Shown here: piece by piece, positions 32,753-41,967 of the stretch
Layout of the letters: every line of letters begins with the position of its first letter
How positions within the stretch are numbered: position 1 is the first letter of the stretch
Assembly: GCF_900142655.1 (NCBI RefSeq)
Contig: NZ_FRBQ01000010.1
Span: 62,001-126,000 of the forward strand
Length of the DNA: 64,000 nucleotides
Reading direction: 5' to 3'
From: Phytopseudomonas punonensis
Lineage (GTDB): Bacteria > Pseudomonadota > Gammaproteobacteria > Pseudomonadales > Pseudomonadaceae
Notes under the pieces: generated by a model
Database searches by the model: none
What the model was told of the DNA's origin: nothing
The model's input: the letters and a program-made list of their open reading frames with translations, nothing else
Program-made: the position numbers and the translations under genes

Positions 32753-32892
32753 ATGTGCGCGTTAGCGTCGATCCAGGCGTATTGGCAGAGCACTCGTTAC
32801 GTGAGCGAAACGCACGGAAATGCAGATGATTTGCTCGCCGCCGTGCGCTGGGATCAGGCTATGATCAGCCATCAGAACCGGATTGCCGATCT

Positions 32893-33771
32893 ATGCCCGT
32901 CGACTTGCAAGCGCTCTATCCCAAACTGATCCACCTGATGCTGGACACGGTTTTTGTGGTCGATCCGGACAACCGCATTGTGTTCGTCAGCGATGCCTGC
33001 GAAACACTGCTCGGTTACCGCGCCGCCGAGCTCTGCGGCACGCTGATCACCGACTACATGCATCCGGATGATCTGGCCGCCACCAAGGCGTCGATCGTTC
33101 GGGTCATGAATGGTCAGCCCCACTTCGACTTTCGCAATCGCTACATACGCAAGGATGGCAGCGTCGTTTACATCCTCTGGGCTGCCTTCTGGTCCGAAGA
33201 GGTCGGCGCGCGCATCGGCGTCGCGCGGGACGTGACGGCCCTTGCGCATGCGGAGGAGGAATTACGTTTCCTCGCCCACCACGATCCCCTGACCAAGCTG
33301 ACCAATCGCGCGCTGTTTCGCGACCGCCTGGAAACAGCGTTGCGCGCCGCCCAACGCCGCACCAGTACGCTGGCTTTACTGTTTCTGGATATCAACGATT
33401 TCAAAGGGATCAACGATACCCACGGACATACGGCGGGTGATCAGGTGCTGTGCGAGGTGGCCCGGCGCCTGCAGGCCTGCGTACGGGAAACCGACACCGT
33501 GGCGCGCATGGGTGGTGACGAGTTCACCGTGCTGTTGACCGATATCGATACGCCGCAGGCCGTCGCTGAAAAGGTGGCGCAGATTCTCGCTGCTCTGAGC
33601 GAGCCGCTGGGCGCCGAGTTCGGCGCGCTGCGTATGCCGAGCTGCAGCATCGGCGTGGCGTGCTACCCCACCGACGGAGCGGACGCCGATGCATTGCTCG
33701 ACCATGCAGACGGACACATGTACCGGGTAAAGCGGGCGCGCCTGGCGCCGAGTGGCAGCCCGGTCGGCTAG
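32893..33771 (+). CDS. PAS-GGDEF diguanylate cyclase
   Basis: 292 residues, no membrane helix. The PAS domain covers about 13-120 (DTVFVVDPDNRIVFVSDACE, YIRKDGSVVYI). The GGDEF domain follows with an intact active motif MGGDEF at 206-211 and an inhibitory-site motif RETD at 198-201, five residues upstream, as expected for product feedback. It should make c-di-GMP in the cytoplasm in response to a PAS signal. The signal is unknown. Confidence 0.92.
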   Translation: MPVDLQALYPKLIHLMLDTVFVVDPDNRIVFVSDACETLLGYRAAELCGTLITDYMHPDDLAATKASIVRVMNGQPHFDFRNRYIRKDGSVVYILWAAFWSEEVGARIGVARDVTALAHAEEELRFLAHHDPLTKLTNRALFRDRLETALRAAQRRTSTLALLFLDINDFKGINDTHGHTAGDQVLCEVARRLQACVRETDTVARMGGDEFTVLLTDIDTPQAVAEKVAQILAALSEPLGAEFGALRMPSCSIGVACYPTDGADADALLDHADGHMYRVKRARLAPSGSPVG

Positions 33772-33899
33772 CTGCCGCGAAGCGTTGTTGTTCCTCAAGT
33801 CCGGGCACTCGCTTGCCATTCTGTTGACCAATACCTGACTTCGTCCATTTATGCCCGCATCGGCTGAAGCTGGCGGGAGCATCCAACCGGAGGATCAAC

Positions 33900-34640
33900 A
33901 TGGCTCACGAGCAAACAGTCATCACCACGCCAGACGGCCAATGCCCGGCCCACGTGTTCACGCCTGCTGACGGGCAGGGCGGCCCGGCGATCATCTTCTA
34001 CATGGACGCCGTCGGCATCCGCCCAGGCGTGCTCGGCATGGCCGAGCGGCTGGCCGATGCCGGCTATGTGGTGCTGCTGCCGGATACCTACTACCGCTAT
34101 GGCATCTACGGGCCGTTCGACCCCAAGGAAGTGTTCAAGGGTGATTTCCGCACCGTCGTCGGGCCGCTGATGGCAACCACCGGCAACGCCAAGGCTGCTG
34201 CGGACATCGATGCTTATATCGCCTACCTCGATGGGCGCAGCGACGTGCACGGGGAGCGCATCGGTGCGGTGGGCTTCTGCATGGGCGGCGGCATGGCCAT
34301 CGCCTCCGCTGGTGCACGACCGGAACGCTTCGCGGCGGTCGCCAGCTTCCATGGCGGCAACCTGGCGACCGATGCCGCCGACAGCCCACATCTTTCAGCA
34401 TCCGCGCTGCAGGCCGAGCTGTATATCGCCGCCGCCGAGAACGACGGCAGCTACCCACCGGAAATGGCCGAGCGTTTCGAGAAGGCCCTGAGCGACGCTG
34501 GCGTGACCTTCAGCTCGGAAAACTACCCGGCACAGCATGGGTGGATGAAGCCGGACTTCCCGGTTTACGACGAAAAAGCGGCCGAGCATGGCTGGAAGCA
34601 GATGCTGGCGTTCTTTGGCCGTACCCTGACGCGGCGCTAA
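33900..34640 (+). CDS. Dienelactone hydrolase family protein
   Basis: 246 residues, alpha/beta hydrolase fold. The nucleophile elbow is GFCMGGG with Cys in the catalytic place, as in dienelactone hydrolases; the Asp is probably in ENDGSYPPE and the His in QHGWM. ATG follows GGAGG. The true substrate is unknown because this family is broad and no aromatic-degradation genes lie nearby. A bidirectional terminator separates it from the convergent ppa. Confidence 0.9.
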   Translation: MAHEQTVITTPDGQCPAHVFTPADGQGGPAIIFYMDAVGIRPGVLGMAERLADAGYVVLLPDTYYRYGIYGPFDPKEVFKGDFRTVVGPLMATTGNAKAAADIDAYIAYLDGRSDVHGERIGAVGFCMGGGMAIASAGARPERFAAVASFHGGNLATDAADSPHLSASALQAELYIAAAENDGSYPPEMAERFEKALSDAGVTFSSENYPAQHGWMKPDFPVYDEKAAEHGWKQMLAFFGRTLTRR

Positions 34641-34650
34641 ACCGCAGGCA

Positions 34651-34679
34651 TAAAAAAGCCGGCTTGTGGCCGGCTTTTA
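34651..34679. terminator. Bidirectional terminator
   Basis: AAGCCGGC, loop TTGT and GGCCGGCTT form a stem with a T-run on the plus side and a matching A-run (T on minus) on the other. It can end both the hydrolase gene and ppa. Confidence 0.88.
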
Positions 34680-34694
34680 GGGGGTGGTCTCAGC

Positions 34695-35222
34695 TTATTT
34701 TTGGTAAGCCGCGACTGCCTTGTTAATCAGGTTGCGGGCCTCGTCGGCACCGGCCCAACCTTCAACCTTGACCCACTTGCCTTTCTCGAGATCTTTGTAA
34801 TTCTCGAAGAAGTGCTTGATCTGCTCAATCAACAGCGGGGGCAGGTCGGTGTATTCCTGGACGTCTTTGTACAGCACGCTCAGTTTGTCGTGTGGTACGG
34901 CAACCAGCTTGGCGTCGCCGCCGGCTTCGTCGCTCATCAGCAGCACGCCAACCGGGCGAGCGCGAATCACCGAGCCTGGTGCGACCGGGTACGGAGTCAC
35001 GACCAGCACGTCGAGGGGATCACCGTCGTCGGCTAGTGTGTGCGGGATGAAACCGTAGTTGGCCGGGTAGAACATCGGCGTGGCCATGAAACGGTCAACG
35101 AACAGGCAGTCGGTGTCGTGATCGATTTCGTATTTGATCGGCGCGTGGTTGGCCGGGATTTCGATAGCGACGTAGATGTCGTTCGGCAGGTCTTTACCAG
35201 CCGGAATCTTGCTGTAGCTCAT
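34695..35222 (-). CDS. ppa: Inorganic pyrophosphatase
   Basis: 175 residues from [27 protein letters not shown] lies 7 bases before this ATG, and the eight-codon longer form is unlikely. It is a family I soluble pyrophosphatase: the metal-binding signature [10 protein letters not shown] is present, with [14 protein letters not shown] upstream. It removes PPi from biosynthetic reactions. mtfA follows on the same strand in the order read. Confidence 0.97.
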   Translation of the reverse strand: MSYSKIPAGKDLPNDIYVAIEIPANHAPIKYEIDHDTDCLFVDRFMATPMFYPANYGFIPHTLADDGDPLDVLVVTPYPVAPGSVIRARPVGVLLMSDEAGGDAKLVAVPHDKLSVLYKDVQEYTDLPPLLIEQIKHFFENYKDLEKGKWVKVEGWAGADEARNLINKAVAAYQK

Positions 35223-35260
35223 GGGTGACTCCCTGATGTGCGCCAAAAAAAGTGGCGCGA

Positions 35261-36130
35261 TTATAGGTGGATTCCTGCGTCGTTGCCATTACAGCCATCT
35301 GGCGTATCGGCGGGCGCGGGTGTGGCTTGCTGATAGTCCGGGTGTTCGACCTGCAGGCGGCGCAAACGTGCCAATGGGTCTTGCCGATAGAACAGGCGCA
35401 ATTGTTCGTAGACGGCCGGGTAGGCCTCTTCGAGCAGGTCTGGCGCATTGAAGAAATACTCGCTGGTGACCGCAAAGAACTCGGCCGGGTTTTCCGCCGC
35501 ATAAGGGTCGATGGCGGTCTGCGCTTCTTCGTCAATGTCCAGCTCGGCGTTCATGCTGTCGAAGGCCTGCTGCATGGCGCTGGCCCACTGCGTCACGTCC
35601 ATATTGCTGTGCAGCGGCGGCAGGCCGTTGGCATCGCCGCCGAGCATGTCCAGTTTGTGGGCCAGCTCGTGGATCACCAGGTTGTAGCCTTCCCAGCTGC
35701 CGCTGGCCTGTACGCCTGGCCAGGCGAGAATCACCGGGCCTTGCTGCCAGGCTTCGCCGCTGTGTTCGCCGTCCCATTCGTGCTCGATGCCGCCGGAGTC
35801 GCGATGGCGTTGTGGGCTGACGAAGTCGTCGGGGTAGAGGATCACCTCATGGAACCCCTGGTACCAGTTCAGGTCGGCCAGGCCGAGCAACGGCAGTTCG
35901 GCGAGCGCGGCCAGAGCGAGGCGGTCGTCGCCGTCCAGTTCCAGGCCGGGCAGGGTGGTCAGGTGCTTGGCGTGCAGAAACAGCACGGCGCGCTCGCGCA
36001 GCAGCTGCTCTTCTTCGCTGCTCAGGCCATCGAGAATCGGCAGGCGCTGGCGCACCGTGGCCCAGCTGCTGGCGCTGACGGGGTGACGGGAGAGAATTCG
36101 ACGACGGCGCCAGGCGCTAAACGACCACAT
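35261..36130 (-). CDS. mtfA: MtfA-type zinc peptidase (M90)
   Basis: 289 residues. The zincin motif HELAH is at 154-158 and the third ligand is probably the Glu in [15 protein letters not shown], as in MtfA. The opening [11 protein letters not shown] and SASSWATV also fit. MtfA in E. coli binds Mlc and affects glucose uptake; whether this holds in Pseudomonas, which lacks that PTS control, is doubtful. It is transcribed in the same direction as ppa, upstream of it. Confidence 0.9.
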   Translation of the reverse strand: MWSFSAWRRRRILSRHPVSASSWATVRQRLPILDGLSSEEEQLLRERAVLFLHAKHLTTLPGLELDGDDRLALAALAELPLLGLADLNWYQGFHEVILYPDDFVSPQRHRDSGGIEHEWDGEHSGEAWQQGPVILAWPGVQASGSWEGYNLVIHELAHKLDMLGGDANGLPPLHSNMDVTQWASAMQQAFDSMNAELDIDEEAQTAIDPYAAENPAEFFAVTSEYFFNAPDLLEEAYPAVYEQLRLFYRQDPLARLRRLQVEHPDYQQATPAPADTPDGCNGNDAGIHL

Positions 36131-36190
36131 GCAAACGGCTCGATTGAAAGACGCGTCACCTTAACAGCCCGGCCGCAGGCCGCAAGCGCT

Positions 36191-36367
36191 CAGAGCCTGT
36201 TCAAAGCCTCGCGAGCTAGAGCAATGCAAGGCCTAGGCGGCCCCGCAAAAACAGGCGAGGACGCGGAGTTTACGAGCTGTAAATGAGCAGTCCGACTGGG
36301 CTGGCATTCCAGCCTGTTTTCAACGCCGCAGTGCCGACGCGCAGCAGACTTTGAGCAGGTTCTCAGG
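36191..36367. repeat. Foldback intergenic repeat, family A copy 2
   Basis: A 177-base non-coding element between mtfA and the GNAT gene. GAGCCTGTTCAAAG at its left end is found inverted as CTTTGAGCAGGTTCTC at the right, giving terminal inverted ends. Bases 36206-36231 match, in inverted orientation, 24 of 26 bases of 17451-17476. It therefore belongs with the repeat after fklB. Confidence 0.65.
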
Positions 36368-36369
36368 AG

Positions 36370-36825
36370 TTACTCGCTATTGATGGGCAGCACGTAGTTC
36401 TTGAACTGATCGTCTTCGACGAAACCGATCGACTCATAAACCTTCTGCGCCACCTCGTTATCGCGGCTGGTCGCCACGCGCATGCGCACGGCCTGGGTTT
36501 GCTTGGCCATCTTCTTGGCGGTCTGCAGCAGGCGGTCGGCGACCAGCTGGCGGCGCGCATCCTCGGCCACATAGATGTCGTTGAGGATCCACACGCGCTT
36601 GAGCGACAGCGACGAATAGCTCGGGTACAGCTGGCAGAAGCCCAGCAGCTTGTCATCGTCGTCGGCCAGGGCCAGGTAGATCACCGATTCGTCGCGCTTG
36701 AGGCGAGTTTCCAGAAACTTGCGCGATGAGTCGGGAAACGGCCGCTCTCCATAGAATTCGCGGTAGCGAACGAACAGCGGGGTGAGTAGATCCAAGTGCT
36801 CCAGGGTGGCTTGCACGATGCGCAT
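36370..36825 (-). CDS. GNAT family N-acetyltransferase
   Basis: 151 residues. The acetyl-CoA site is seen as VWILNDIYVAEDARRQLVADRLLQTA, the usual V-x-D-x-Y-V...R-x-x-L-x-x-x-L pattern of GNAT motif A with the glycines partly replaced. The N terminus MRIVQATLEHLDLLTPLFVRYREFYG is typical. The acceptor is unknown. It is transcribed away from mpl. Confidence 0.9.
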   Translation of the reverse strand: MRIVQATLEHLDLLTPLFVRYREFYGERPFPDSSRKFLETRLKRDESVIYLALADDDDKLLGFCQLYPSYSSLSLKRVWILNDIYVAEDARRQLVADRLLQTAKKMAKQTQAVRMRVATSRDNEVAQKVYESIGFVEDDQFKNYVLPINSE

Positions 36826-37067
36826 AGGCGAGGGCCTCGTTGGCTGTCGGGTGGAGACGGCAGGCGTTTCGATTAAAGTGCAGTTTTCGCCCTAAAGCCA
36901 GCGACGCAGAGCCTTTACTCGCTTAGCGAGCGGTTTTGCTAACGGCTGCGCAGCGCACGCGTTGCACGTCTTCAGGCAGGCTGGGAGCGAGGCGCCGCTG
37001 TGCTAATCTGCGGCCATATTTTCACGCGGCTCGCCTGGCCCCTGGCGCGCCTGTTCTCGAGGTTTTC

Positions 37068-38420
37068 ATGCATATCCACATTCTCGGCATCTGCGGCACT
37101 TTCATGGGCTCGCTCGCCGTGCTGGCCAAGGACCTGGGCCACCGCGTTACGGGCTCCGATGCCAACGTCTACCCGCCGATGAGCACCCAGCTCCAAGCCC
37201 AGGGTATCGAGCTGATGCAGGGCTACGACCCCGCGCACCTGCAGCCTGCACCCGATCTGGTGGTGGTTGGTAATGCCATGAGCCGCGGTAACCCGGCAGT
37301 GGAATATGTGCTCAATAAGGGACTGCCCTATGTATCCGGCCCGCAGTGGCTGGCCGATCATGTGCTGCAGGGCCGCTGGGTGATGGCTGTGGCCGGCACT
37401 CATGGCAAGACCAGCAGCTCAAGCATGCTCGCCTGGGTGCTGGAGTACGCCGGCATGGCACCAGGTTTTCTGATCGGCGGCGTGCCGCAGAACTTCGGAA
37501 TTTCCGCGCGTTTGGGCGACACGCCGTTCTTCGTGGTCGAGGCGGATGAGTACGACAGCGCGTTCTTCGACAAGCGCAGCAAGTTCGTCCACTACCGCCC
37601 GCGCACCGCCATCCTCAACAACCTGGAATTCGATCACGCGGACATTTTTCCGGACCTGGCCGCCATCGAACGGCAGTTCCATCACCTGGTGCGGATCATC
37701 CCCAGTGAAGGCCTGGTCATCCACCCGGCCGGCGAAACAGCGTTGGTGCGAGTGATCCAGATGGGTTGCTGGACGCCGGTGCAGACCACCGGTGAAGGTG
37801 GCCAATGGCAGGCCCGCCTGCTCAGCGCCGACGGCTCTCGTTTCGAAGTGAGCTTCGACGGCAAGGTCGAAGGTTTGGTGGACTGGCAGCTGACCGGCCA
37901 GCATAACGTTGCCAACGCCCTGGCCGTGCTCGCGGCGGCGCGTCATGTTGGCGTGGTGCCGGCGCTGGGCATCGAGGCGCTGGGCACGTTCATCAACGCC
38001 AAGCGGCGCATGGAAAAGGTTGCCGAGGTGAACGGCGTGACCGTCTATGACGATTTCGCCCACCACCCAACTGCCATCGCCACCACCCTCGACGGCCTGC
38101 GCAAGCGCGTCGGCGACGAGCAGATCATCGCGGTGATCGAGCCGCGCTCCAACTCCATGAAGCTCGGAGCTCACCGTGACGGCCTGGCCGAATCCGCCGT
38201 GCAGGCCGATGCGGTGTTCTGGTACGCACCGCCGAATCTGGGCTGGGACCTGGCGGCCACCGTTGCCGGGGCGACCAACCCGACCCAGGTATGCGATTCT
38301 CTGGAGGCCATCATCGACGGCGTGAAGGCGCGGGTACGGCCTGGCACTCAAGTGGTGATCATGAGCAACGGCGGTTTCGGCGGCCTGCACGGCAAGCTGG
38401 CCAAGGCACTGGAGGACTGA
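37068..38420 (+). CDS. mpl: UDP-N-acetylmuramate:tripeptide ligase Mpl
   Basis: 450 residues from MHIHILGICGTFMGSLAVLAKDLG; a longer in-frame start at 36936 adds residues without homology to Mpl. It recycles the murein tripeptide by joining it to UDP-MurNAc. The Mur ligase P-loop is AGTHGKTSSSSM, and FFVVEADEYDSAFFDKRSKF and YDDFAHHPTAI are the other Mur motifs. ubiX begins at the very next base after the stop. Confidence 0.97.
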   Translation: MHIHILGICGTFMGSLAVLAKDLGHRVTGSDANVYPPMSTQLQAQGIELMQGYDPAHLQPAPDLVVVGNAMSRGNPAVEYVLNKGLPYVSGPQWLADHVLQGRWVMAVAGTHGKTSSSSMLAWVLEYAGMAPGFLIGGVPQNFGISARLGDTPFFVVEADEYDSAFFDKRSKFVHYRPRTAILNNLEFDHADIFPDLAAIERQFHHLVRIIPSEGLVIHPAGETALVRVIQMGCWTPVQTTGEGGQWQARLLSADGSRFEVSFDGKVEGLVDWQLTGQHNVANALAVLAAARHVGVVPALGIEALGTFINAKRRMEKVAEVNGVTVYDDFAHHPTAIATTLDGLRKRVGDEQIIAVIEPRSNSMKLGAHRDGLAESAVQADAVFWYAPPNLGWDLAATVAGATNPTQVCDSLEAIIDGVKARVRPGTQVVIMSNGGFGGLHGKLAKALED

Positions 38421-39053
38421 ATGTCAGGCCCTGAAAGAATCACCCTTGCTATGACCGGCGCCTCGGGCGCCCAGTACGGCCTGCGCCTGCTCGACTGCCT
38501 GGTGCGTGAGGATCGGGAAGTGCACTTCCTGATTTCCAAGGCCGCGCAGCTGGTGATGGCTACCGAAACGGACGTCAGCCTGCCGGCCAAACCGCAGGCC
38601 ATGCAGGCGTTTCTGACCGAGTACACCGGCGCCACCGACGGGCAGATTCGCGTCTACGGCAAGGAAGACTGGATGGCGCCGGTCGCCTCTGGCTCCGGTG
38701 CGCCGTCGGCCATGGTGGTGGTGCCGTGCAGCACCGGCACGCTGTCATCGATTGCCACCGGTGCCTGCAACAACCTGATCGAGCGCGCCGCCGATGTTGC
38801 CCTCAAGGAGCGCCGCCAGCTGATTGTGGTGCCGCGCGAGGCGCCGTATTCGAGCATTCACCTGGAGCACATGCTCAAGCTCTCCAACCTGGGCGTGACC
38901 ATCCTGCCGGCCTCACCGGGCTTCTATCACCAGCCACAGACCGTGGATGACCTGGTCGACTTCGTGGTCGCGCGCATCCTCAACTGCCTGAATATCCCTC
39001 AGGACATGCTGCCGCGCTGGGGCGAGCATCACCTCAACAGTGGCGATGAATAA
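38421..39053 (+). CDS. ubiX: Flavin prenyltransferase UbiX
   Basis: 210 residues. It makes prenylated FMN for the UbiD decarboxylase. The FMN-binding glycine motif is [16 protein letters not shown], and [27 protein letters not shown] and LVPREAPYS-type [12 protein letters not shown] are diagnostic. Its start directly abuts the mpl stop, and its end overlaps a lipoprotein gene by 8-14 bases, so the three form one operon. Confidence 0.97.
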   Translation: MSGPERITLAMTGASGAQYGLRLLDCLVREDREVHFLISKAAQLVMATETDVSLPAKPQAMQAFLTEYTGATDGQIRVYGKEDWMAPVASGSGAPSAMVVVPCSTGTLSSIATGACNNLIERAADVALKERRQLIVVPREAPYSSIHLEHMLKLSNLGVTILPASPGFYHQPQTVDDLVDFVVARILNCLNIPQDMLPRWGEHHLNSGDE

Positions 39054-39339
39054 GCACGCTGGCTGGCTTCTGCTGCTCACCTGCCTGCACCTGGGCGGCT
39101 GCGCCACCGCACGTACGCTGGATGCCAACAAGCCCGGCGCGCCGGTGGTGTATGCCGGCACGCGGCTGGATTGGTACGCGCTGCAGGACGGCTGCTGCCC
39201 GGTCGAGCGCTTTGGCGCCGAGGCGCCGCGTTACGCGGGCGTCGACCTGCCGGCCAGCGCCTTGCTCGATACCTTACTGTTACCGCTGTCGCTGGCCAAG
39301 GCGCTGGGGATTGGCTTGCAGGTGAGTGGGGGCGGGTAG
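39040..39339 (+). CDS. YceK/YidQ-type small lipoprotein
   Basis: 99 residues from GTG at 39040, or 97 from ATG at 39046; the latter ([22 protein letters not shown]) reads as a better lipoprotein signal. The lipobox LGGC predicts lipidation after cleavage by LspA. The mature part with [16 protein letters not shown], and [22 protein letters not shown] fits YceK/YidQ proteins, whose role is unknown. It overlaps the end of ubiX. Position equals PA4018 of PAO1 from memory. Confidence 0.88.
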   Translation: MAMNKHAGWLLLLTCLHLGGCATARTLDANKPGAPVVYAGTRLDWYALQDGCCPVERFGAEAPRYAGVDLPASALLDTLLLPLSLAKALGIGLQVSGGG

Positions 39340-39420
39340 GGTAGTTTGGTCTGGCGCGCGTGGTTTTGATGGGCTAGCGCCTACGCGGCCCGACCCATCT
39401 TACGGTCTGAAGACTATTAC

Positions 39421-39490
39421 CCTGTGGGAGCGGGCCATGCCCGCGAAAAGTCACGGGCATGGACTAGGCGTCCCCGCCCGTTCCCACAGG
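39421..39490. repeat. REP-type palindromic repeat
   Basis: Outer arms CCTGTGGGA/TCCCACAGG enclose inner REP arms GCGGGCCATGCCCGC. This is the standard Pseudomonas REP sequence as an inverted pair (BIME-like). Confidence 0.85.
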
Positions 39491-39516
39491 GAGCCCGCAT
39501 TATTCAATTGCAGTCT

Positions 39517-39594
39517 CGTAGGGTGGACAACGCTCTTTTTGTCCACCATTGCGATAGCAGTGCGGTGGACGGATGAAGCGTCGTCCACCGTACC
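39517..39594. repeat. 78-base foldback repeat, family B copy 1
   Basis: Ends CGTAGGGTGGACAACGCT and GAAGCGTCGTCCACCGTAC are near-perfect inverted copies, and GTCCACCATTGCG lies in the centre. A copy with the same layout lies at 43579-43656. Both are just downstream of a REP pair and 3' of a lipoprotein gene. No coding capacity. The remainder of 39340-39649 holds nothing further that I can support. Confidence 0.75.
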
Positions 39595-39649
39595 AAAGGC
39601 TGCTCTTGCATTGGTTGCAGCCTCATTTATCTCGCCTAAAAAGAGATTC

Positions 39650-40582
39650 TCAGATCGGCGTCAGCAGCGCCTCCCCCCGAAAGTGCCGGCCAATATTGTC
39701 GAGAAACTGGCTCAGCGATTGCTCCAGCGCCTGAGGCGAGTTGCCGCCGACGTGGGGGGTGATAGTGAGATTGTCGAGGTTGAGCAACTCGGTGGGCGGC
39801 AGCGGTTCGCTTTCGTACACGTCCAGCGCCGCGGCGCGGATGCGTTTCTCGCGTAGTGCGCTGCCCAGCGCCGCGGTGTCCACCACGCTGCCGCGCGCCA
39901 CGTTAATCAGATAACCTTGCGGCCCCAGCGCATCGAGCACCTCGGCATTGACCAGGTGATGGGTCGCAGCGCCGCCGGGAATGGCCACCACCAGGCAGTC
40001 GCACCAATCCGCCAACGCCTGCACGCTGGCGAAGTATTGGTGGGGGCTGCCGGCTTTCGGTGAGCGGTTGTGATAACCCACCGGCATGTCGAAGGCCGCC
40101 GCACGGCGGGCCAGTTGTTCGCCGATGGCGCCGAGGCCGAGGATGCCCAGGCGTTTGCCGCTGACGCCATCGGTCATCGGCAGGGCGTCGCGCCAGATGC
40201 CAGCGCGGCAGGCATTGTCCAGGCGGCGTACGTCACGGATCGCCGCCAGTAGCAACGCCATGGCGTGGTCGGCCACGCACACCGCATTGCTGCCGGCGCC
40301 GTTGCTCAGGGCGATGCCGCGAGCGCGGGCCGCCTCGATATCGACCTTTTCATAACCCACACCGAGCGTGCCGACGAAGCCGAGCTTTGGCAGGCGAGCG
40401 ATCTCCTCGCCGCTCAGGCCGATGGTGCCGATGGTCAGCACCGCTTCGATGTTCGTGCCGTGCTCGGCGATGGCCGCCTCGCGGGCCTTGGCATTCGGTG
40501 CGTGGGTTACCCGGTAGTGTTCGGCGATGCGTGCCAGGCTGGTTTCACTGAGCGGGTTGAGAATCAGCAGATGCGGCTTCAT
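39650..40582 (-). CDS. D-2-hydroxyacid dehydrogenase (glyoxylate/hydroxypyruvate reductase type)
   Basis: 310 residues. The Rossmann motif is RLGILGLGAIGEQLARRA, and the catalytic Arg, Glu and His are in NVARGSVVD, DVYESEPLPP and TPHVGGN. This family reduces 2-keto acids with NAD(P)H in the cytoplasm. The short length and the Ser/Pro-rich environment point to the glyoxylate/hydroxypyruvate reductase group, but the substrate is not certain. It is transcribed in the same direction as the yigZ-like gene upstream. Confidence 0.9.
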   Translation of the reverse strand: MKPHLLILNPLSETSLARIAEHYRVTHAPNAKAREAAIAEHGTNIEAVLTIGTIGLSGEEIARLPKLGFVGTLGVGYEKVDIEAARARGIALSNGAGSNAVCVADHAMALLLAAIRDVRRLDNACRAGIWRDALPMTDGVSGKRLGILGLGAIGEQLARRAAAFDMPVGYHNRSPKAGSPHQYFASVQALADWCDCLVVAIPGGAATHHLVNAEVLDALGPQGYLINVARGSVVDTAALGSALREKRIRAAALDVYESEPLPPTELLNLDNLTITPHVGGNSPQALEQSLSQFLDNIGRHFRGEALLTPI

Positions 40583-40609
40583 AGAGGCTCCATGGCAAGT
40601 GGGCGGTGG

Positions 40610-41197
40610 TCACTCGATGATGCGCAGTCTACTGCGCCCACGGCTGATGTCGGCAAGCAGGCGCCTTAGGCCCTCGATCTGCGGTTGCGGCACGGCCAGC
40701 TGTAGTTCGGCGCCTTCGACATCGAAGCTTTCCTGTTCCAGCACGGCATCGAATTCGGCCAGGCGTGATTTGAGCAGGACCAGTTCGGCGAAGCCGCAAT
40801 GGCAGGCGCAGGCGGTGCGCGGCACCTGTTCCTGGCGCTCGGCGTTTTGCAGGCATTTGTTGGCGCTGCCGCCATAAGCGCGGGCCAGGCCGCCGGTGCC
40901 GAGCTGGATGCCGCCGTACCAGCGCGTCACCACCACAGCCACGCCGTCGAAACCCTGCGCCTCGATGGCCGCCAGAATCGGCCTACCGGCGGTGCCTCCG
41001 GGTTCGCCATCGTCACTGAAGCGGTATTGCTGGCCGAGCTTCCAGGCCCAGCAGTTGTGCGAGGCGCCCGGGTCGCTGACCTCGTCGATGAACGCCTGGG
41101 CATCGGCCGCGCTGCTGATGGCGCGGGCCTGGGCGAGAAAGCGGCTCTTGCGGATTTCCTCGCGGTAATCACAGGGGGCGAGTAGCAGGTAAGGCAT
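40610..41197 (-). CDS. yigZ: YigZ/IMPACT family protein
   Basis: 195 residues from MPYLLLAPCDYREEIRKSRF; its ATG overlaps the TGA of the TetR gene by one base (TGATG), so the two are translationally coupled. The UPF0029 core is clear: DPGASHNCWAWKLG, FSDDGEPGGTAGRPIL and RWYGGIQLGTGGLARAY. The C-terminal DUF1949-like part follows. In eukaryotes IMPACT inhibits Gcn2 signalling; the bacterial role is unknown. Confidence 0.93.
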   Translation of the reverse strand: MPYLLLAPCDYREEIRKSRFLAQARAISSAADAQAFIDEVSDPGASHNCWAWKLGQQYRFSDDGEPGGTAGRPILAAIEAQGFDGVAVVVTRWYGGIQLGTGGLARAYGGSANKCLQNAERQEQVPRTACACHCGFAELVLLKSRLAEFDAVLEQESFDVEGAELQLAVPQPQIEGLRRLLADISRGRSRLRIIE

Positions 41198-41856
41198 CAG
41201 ACGCTCGGCTTCAGCCCACAACCCTTGAGGATGATGCGCACCATGTTGTCGGCAGCCGCCTGATAGTCCGGCTTGGTCAGGCGCGAGCGGCCGGTGACCC
41301 GGCAGATCTCCGAGGCGAAATCGGCGTGGTACTGGGTGCTGCTCCAGATCATGAAGATCAGGTTGGTGGGGTCGACGGCGTCCATCTTGCCGGCCGCGAT
41401 CCACTGCTCGAAGATCGCCGCGCGCTCGCGGAACCAGCTCTGCTGATCATCGCCGAGATGCTGGGACAGGAAGGCGCCGCCGCTGATCACCTCCATGGCG
41501 AATACGCGCGAGGCTTTCGGATAACGGCGCGAGAATTCCAGCTTGGCGCGGATGTAGCGCTCCAGCGCTTCGGCTGGGTCGTCGTCGACGCTCATGCTGT
41601 CGAAGGCGCTGTCCCATAGCTCCATGATGTTGCTCAGCACGGCCAGGTACAGGCCCTGCTTGCTGCTGAAGTAGTAATGCAGGTTGGCCTTGGGCAGGCC
41701 CACCGCCTGGGCGATGGTGTTCATGCTGGTGCCCTTGAAGCCGTGGCAGGCGAACTGCTCCACGGCGGCGGCGATGATCGCTTCTTCGTTCTTCTGCCGG
41801 ATGCGGCCAGTCGGTTTGCCGGTGGTGGCGCGTGCAGCGGTGGCGTCGGGGGGCAT
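41197..41856 (-). CDS. TetR-family regulator, RutR-like
   Basis: 219 residues from MPPDATAARATTGKPTGRIRQKNEE; GGAAG lies 7 bases before this ATG. A longer form starts at 41925 without a ribosome site. The helix-turn-helix is visible in FACHGFKGTSMNTIAQAVGLPKANLHYYFSSKQGLY. The C-terminal domain with MEVISGGAFL and PTNLIFMIWSSTQYHADF is like RutR/YcdC, a pyrimidine-responsive regulator. No rut genes lie nearby. It is coupled to yigZ by a one-base overlap. Confidence 0.88.
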   Translation of the reverse strand: MPPDATAARATTGKPTGRIRQKNEEAIIAAAVEQFACHGFKGTSMNTIAQAVGLPKANLHYYFSSKQGLYLAVLSNIMELWDSAFDSMSVDDDPAEALERYIRAKLEFSRRYPKASRVFAMEVISGGAFLSQHLGDDQQSWFRERAAIFEQWIAAGKMDAVDPTNLIFMIWSSTQYHADFASEICRVTGRSRLTKPDYQAAADNMVRIILKGCGLKPSV

Positions 41857-41967
41857 CAAGGGGCTTCCGTGGTGATCGAGGGGCTCAGCGGGTGAAGAAA
41901 TACTCCTCTGCTGCGGGCGTGACAAGCGCCGGGGGAGCCTAGTGTATGTCCGCAGAACCCGCGTGGA